A program made the position numbers and the translations under genes. Of a DNA stretch of 8,661 nt, positions 7,218 through 8,661 are shown piece by piece (the first letter of the stretch is position 1; each line of letters opens with the position of its first letter). Source of the DNA: T1Sed10-7 sp047921175 (lineage in GTDB: Bacteria > Actinomycetota > Nitriliruptoria > Nitriliruptorales > Nitriliruptoraceae). Under the pieces are notes generated by a model. The model ran no database searches. It was not told where the DNA came from and was given only the letters and a program-made list of their open reading frames with translations. The stretch is taken from the NCBI GenBank assembly GCA_047921175.1, contig JBLRWQ010000096.1, positions 1 to 8,661 on the forward strand, written 5' to 3'.

Positions 7218-8621
7218 GTGCAGCGCATCGTGATCCTCGGTGGCGGCCCGGCCGGGTACGAGGCGGCACTGGTGGCCGACGAGCTCGGCGCGGACGTCAG
7301 CATCGTCGCCGACGAGGGCCTCGGCGGCAACAGCGTCCTGTGGGACTGTGTGCCCTCCAAGGCGCTGATCGTGGCGTCGGAGGCGATGGGCTGGGTCCAC
7401 ACCGCCGACGATCTCGGCGTGCACATCGCGGGGCTCGAGCGGGTCGACCGCACCGTGGTGGACTTCCCCAAGGTCGGCAACGGCGTGCTCGAGCTCGGGG
7501 CGAACCAGTCCCGTGACATCGAGCGACGGGTGCTGGCCGGCCGGGTCGAGCTGGTCCGCGGCCGCGGCCGCATCTCCGCCCCGCACGAGGTCACCGCCAC
7601 CCGTGAGGACGGCACCGAGGTGGTGCTGCCCGCCGACTTCGTGCTGCTCGCGACCGGCTCCACCGCCCGGGTCCTGCCGTTCTTCGAGCCCGACGGTGAG
7701 CGGGTGCTGGTCAGCCAGCAGGCCTACGGGCTCGACGCGGTGCCGGAGCACCTCATCGTGGTCGGCTCGGGTGCCACGGGTGCGGAGTTCGCCCACGCCT
7801 TCCGGCGCTTCGGTGCCGAGGTCACCCTGGTGTCCTCGCGCGACCTGATCCTGCCGACCCAGGACCCGGATGCCGCCGCGGTGATCGAGCACGTCTTCGA
7901 GCGCCGTGGCATGACGATCCTGCGCAACGCCCGGGCGGTCAGCTGCGAGCGCCGGGGCGACGAGGTGGTCGTGGGGCTCAAGGGCGGCGGCGAGGTGGTC
8001 GGGAGCCACGTGCTGTTCACCGTCGGGCAGGTGCCGACGGTCGAGGACATCGGGCTCGAGGTGTGCGACATCGAGCCCGGTCTTGGCGGGGGTATCGAGG
8101 TGGATGCGGTCGGCCGCACCTCGAGCCGGTGGGTCTACGCCGCCGGGGACGTGATCGGCGGCGTCATGCTCGCCTCCGTCGCCGCCATGCAGGGCCGCAC
8201 CGCCATGTGGCATGCGCTCGGGGAGGCGGTCCAGCCGATCCGCAAGGACGCCGTCGTGGCGACGATCTTCACCGACCCCGAGGTGGCGACCGTGGGGATG
8301 TCGCCGGAGGAGGCGACCGCGGCCGGCTACCCCGTGGAGACCGCCCGGTTGGACTTCCGTTCCAACCCGCGGGCCAAGATGATCCACGGCACGGACGGGT
8401 TCGTGAAGGTCCACGCCATGGTCGGCTCCGGCACGGTGGTCGGCGGCGTGGTGGTCTCCGCCCGGGCGAGCGACCTCATCCAGCCGCTCGCGGTGGCCGT
8501 GCAGAACCGTCTCAGCGTCGCCCAGCTGGCGCAGACCATCACGGTCTACCCCTCCATGGCCGGCTCCGTGGCGGAGTGCGCCCGGATGTTGATGGTCCGG
8601 CTCGACCCCGCGCGGCGCTGA
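7218..8621 (+). CDS. lpdA: LpdA-like NAD(P)H:quinone reductase of the flavoprotein disulfide reductase family
   Basis: An FAD- and NAD(P)H-binding flavoprotein of 467 residues with the full disulfide-reductase architecture. It has the FAD fold GGGPAG (8-13), the active-site-like GGNSVLWDCVPSK (36-48), LLATGS, the NAD(P) fold GSGATGAE (183-190), the second FAD motif YAAGDV with D311, and a C-terminal dimerisation domain. The redox centre is degenerate: the first cysteine of CxxxxC is S39 while C44 remains, and the C-terminal His-Glu pair (HPxxxE) is replaced by Y444 and G449. It therefore cannot be a normal lipoamide dehydrogenase. The same losses, with VYPS in place of HPT, are what I recall of M. 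tuberculosis LpdA (Rv3303c), which reduces quinones with NAD(P)H. That match is from memory and was not aligned. The GTG start has TGGAG (7207-7211) six bases upstream. No pyruvate or 2-oxoglutarate dehydrogenase genes are adjacent. Confidence 0.88.
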   Translation: MQRIVILGGGPAGYEAALVADELGADVSIVADEGLGGNSVLWDCVPSKALIVASEAMGWVHTADDLGVHIAGLERVDRTVVDFPKVGNGVLELGANQSRDIERRVLAGRVELVRGRGRISAPHEVTATREDGTEVVLPADFVLLATGSTARVLPFFEPDGERVLVSQQAYGLDAVPEHLIVVGSGATGAEFAHAFRRFGAEVTLVSSRDLILPTQDPDAAAVIEHVFERRGMTILRNARAVSCERRGDEVVVGLKGGGEVVGSHVLFTVGQVPTVEDIGLEVCDIEPGLGGGIEVDAVGRTSSRWVYAAGDVIGGVMLASVAAMQGRTAMWHALGEAVQPIRKDAVVATIFTDPEVATVGMSPEEATAAGYPVETARLDFRSNPRAKMIHGTDGFVKVHAMVGSGTVVGGVVVSARASDLIQPLAVAVQNRLSVAQLAQTITVYPSMAGSVAECARMLMVRLDPARR

Positions 8622-8661
8622 GTCCGGCTGCGCAGGGCGCGCCGGGCACCGCGGGACTACC

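Noticed and set aside
6939..8414. Open frame of 491 codons on the minus strand across the lpdA-like gene
   Set aside because: It overlaps both the well-supported flavoprotein gene and the SnoaL-like gene in another frame, and has an His/Asp/Arg-rich composition with no domain.
8622..8661. Last 40 bases of the window
   Set aside because: GC-rich non-coding sequence after the lpdA-like stop; no start, ribosome-binding site or convincing hairpin can be supported.

Overview
The window is a GC-rich stretch of bacterial chromosome whose codon third positions are nearly all G or C. Several genes start with GTG, and the Shine-Dalgarno sites are purine-rich (GGAG-type). The gene content is a type-B succinate dehydrogenase, a stand-alone B12-type acyl-CoA mutase large subunit, and an LpdA-like quinone reductase of the mycobacterial sort. 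Together these point to an actinobacterium (Actinomycetota); I cannot fix the class from sequence alone. Seven protein genes are supported and they account for most of the DNA. I see no mobile element, CRISPR array, tRNA or rRNA.

Layout, left to right: trpS (tryptophanyl-tRNA synthetase, plus strand, 27-1037); a 208-base spacer with a terminator-like hairpin and a promoter-like TATCCT; sdhC-sdhA-sdhB (plus, 1246-4790), encoding a complete membrane-bound succinate:quinone oxidoreductase; a 252-base spacer with three perfect 15-base tandem repeats, alternative stem-loops and a promoter-like TAGGCT; the large subunit of a methylmalonyl-CoA mutase-type enzyme (plus, 5043-6629); a 97-base spacer with an imperfect 27-base direct repeat; a small SnoaL/NTF2-like protein (minus, 6727-7110); a 107-base divergent spacer holding a perfect 16-base palindrome; and an LpdA-like flavoprotein (plus, 7218-8621). 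The last 40 bases show nothing I can assign.

The genes form a central-metabolism neighbourhood. The mutase interconverts (R)-methylmalonyl-CoA and succinyl-CoA (inferred from the conserved Tyr58/Arg176 pair). The Sdh complex then oxidises succinate and feeds electrons to the quinone pool, which the LpdA-like enzyme may also reduce from NAD(P)H. The mutase lacks a cobalamin domain, so it needs a small subunit that is not encoded here.

I find no convincing undescribed system. The points most worth a second look are the degenerate redox centre of the LpdA-like protein, the palindrome between the SnoaL-like and lpdA-like genes, and the repeat and stem-loop cluster after sdhB.
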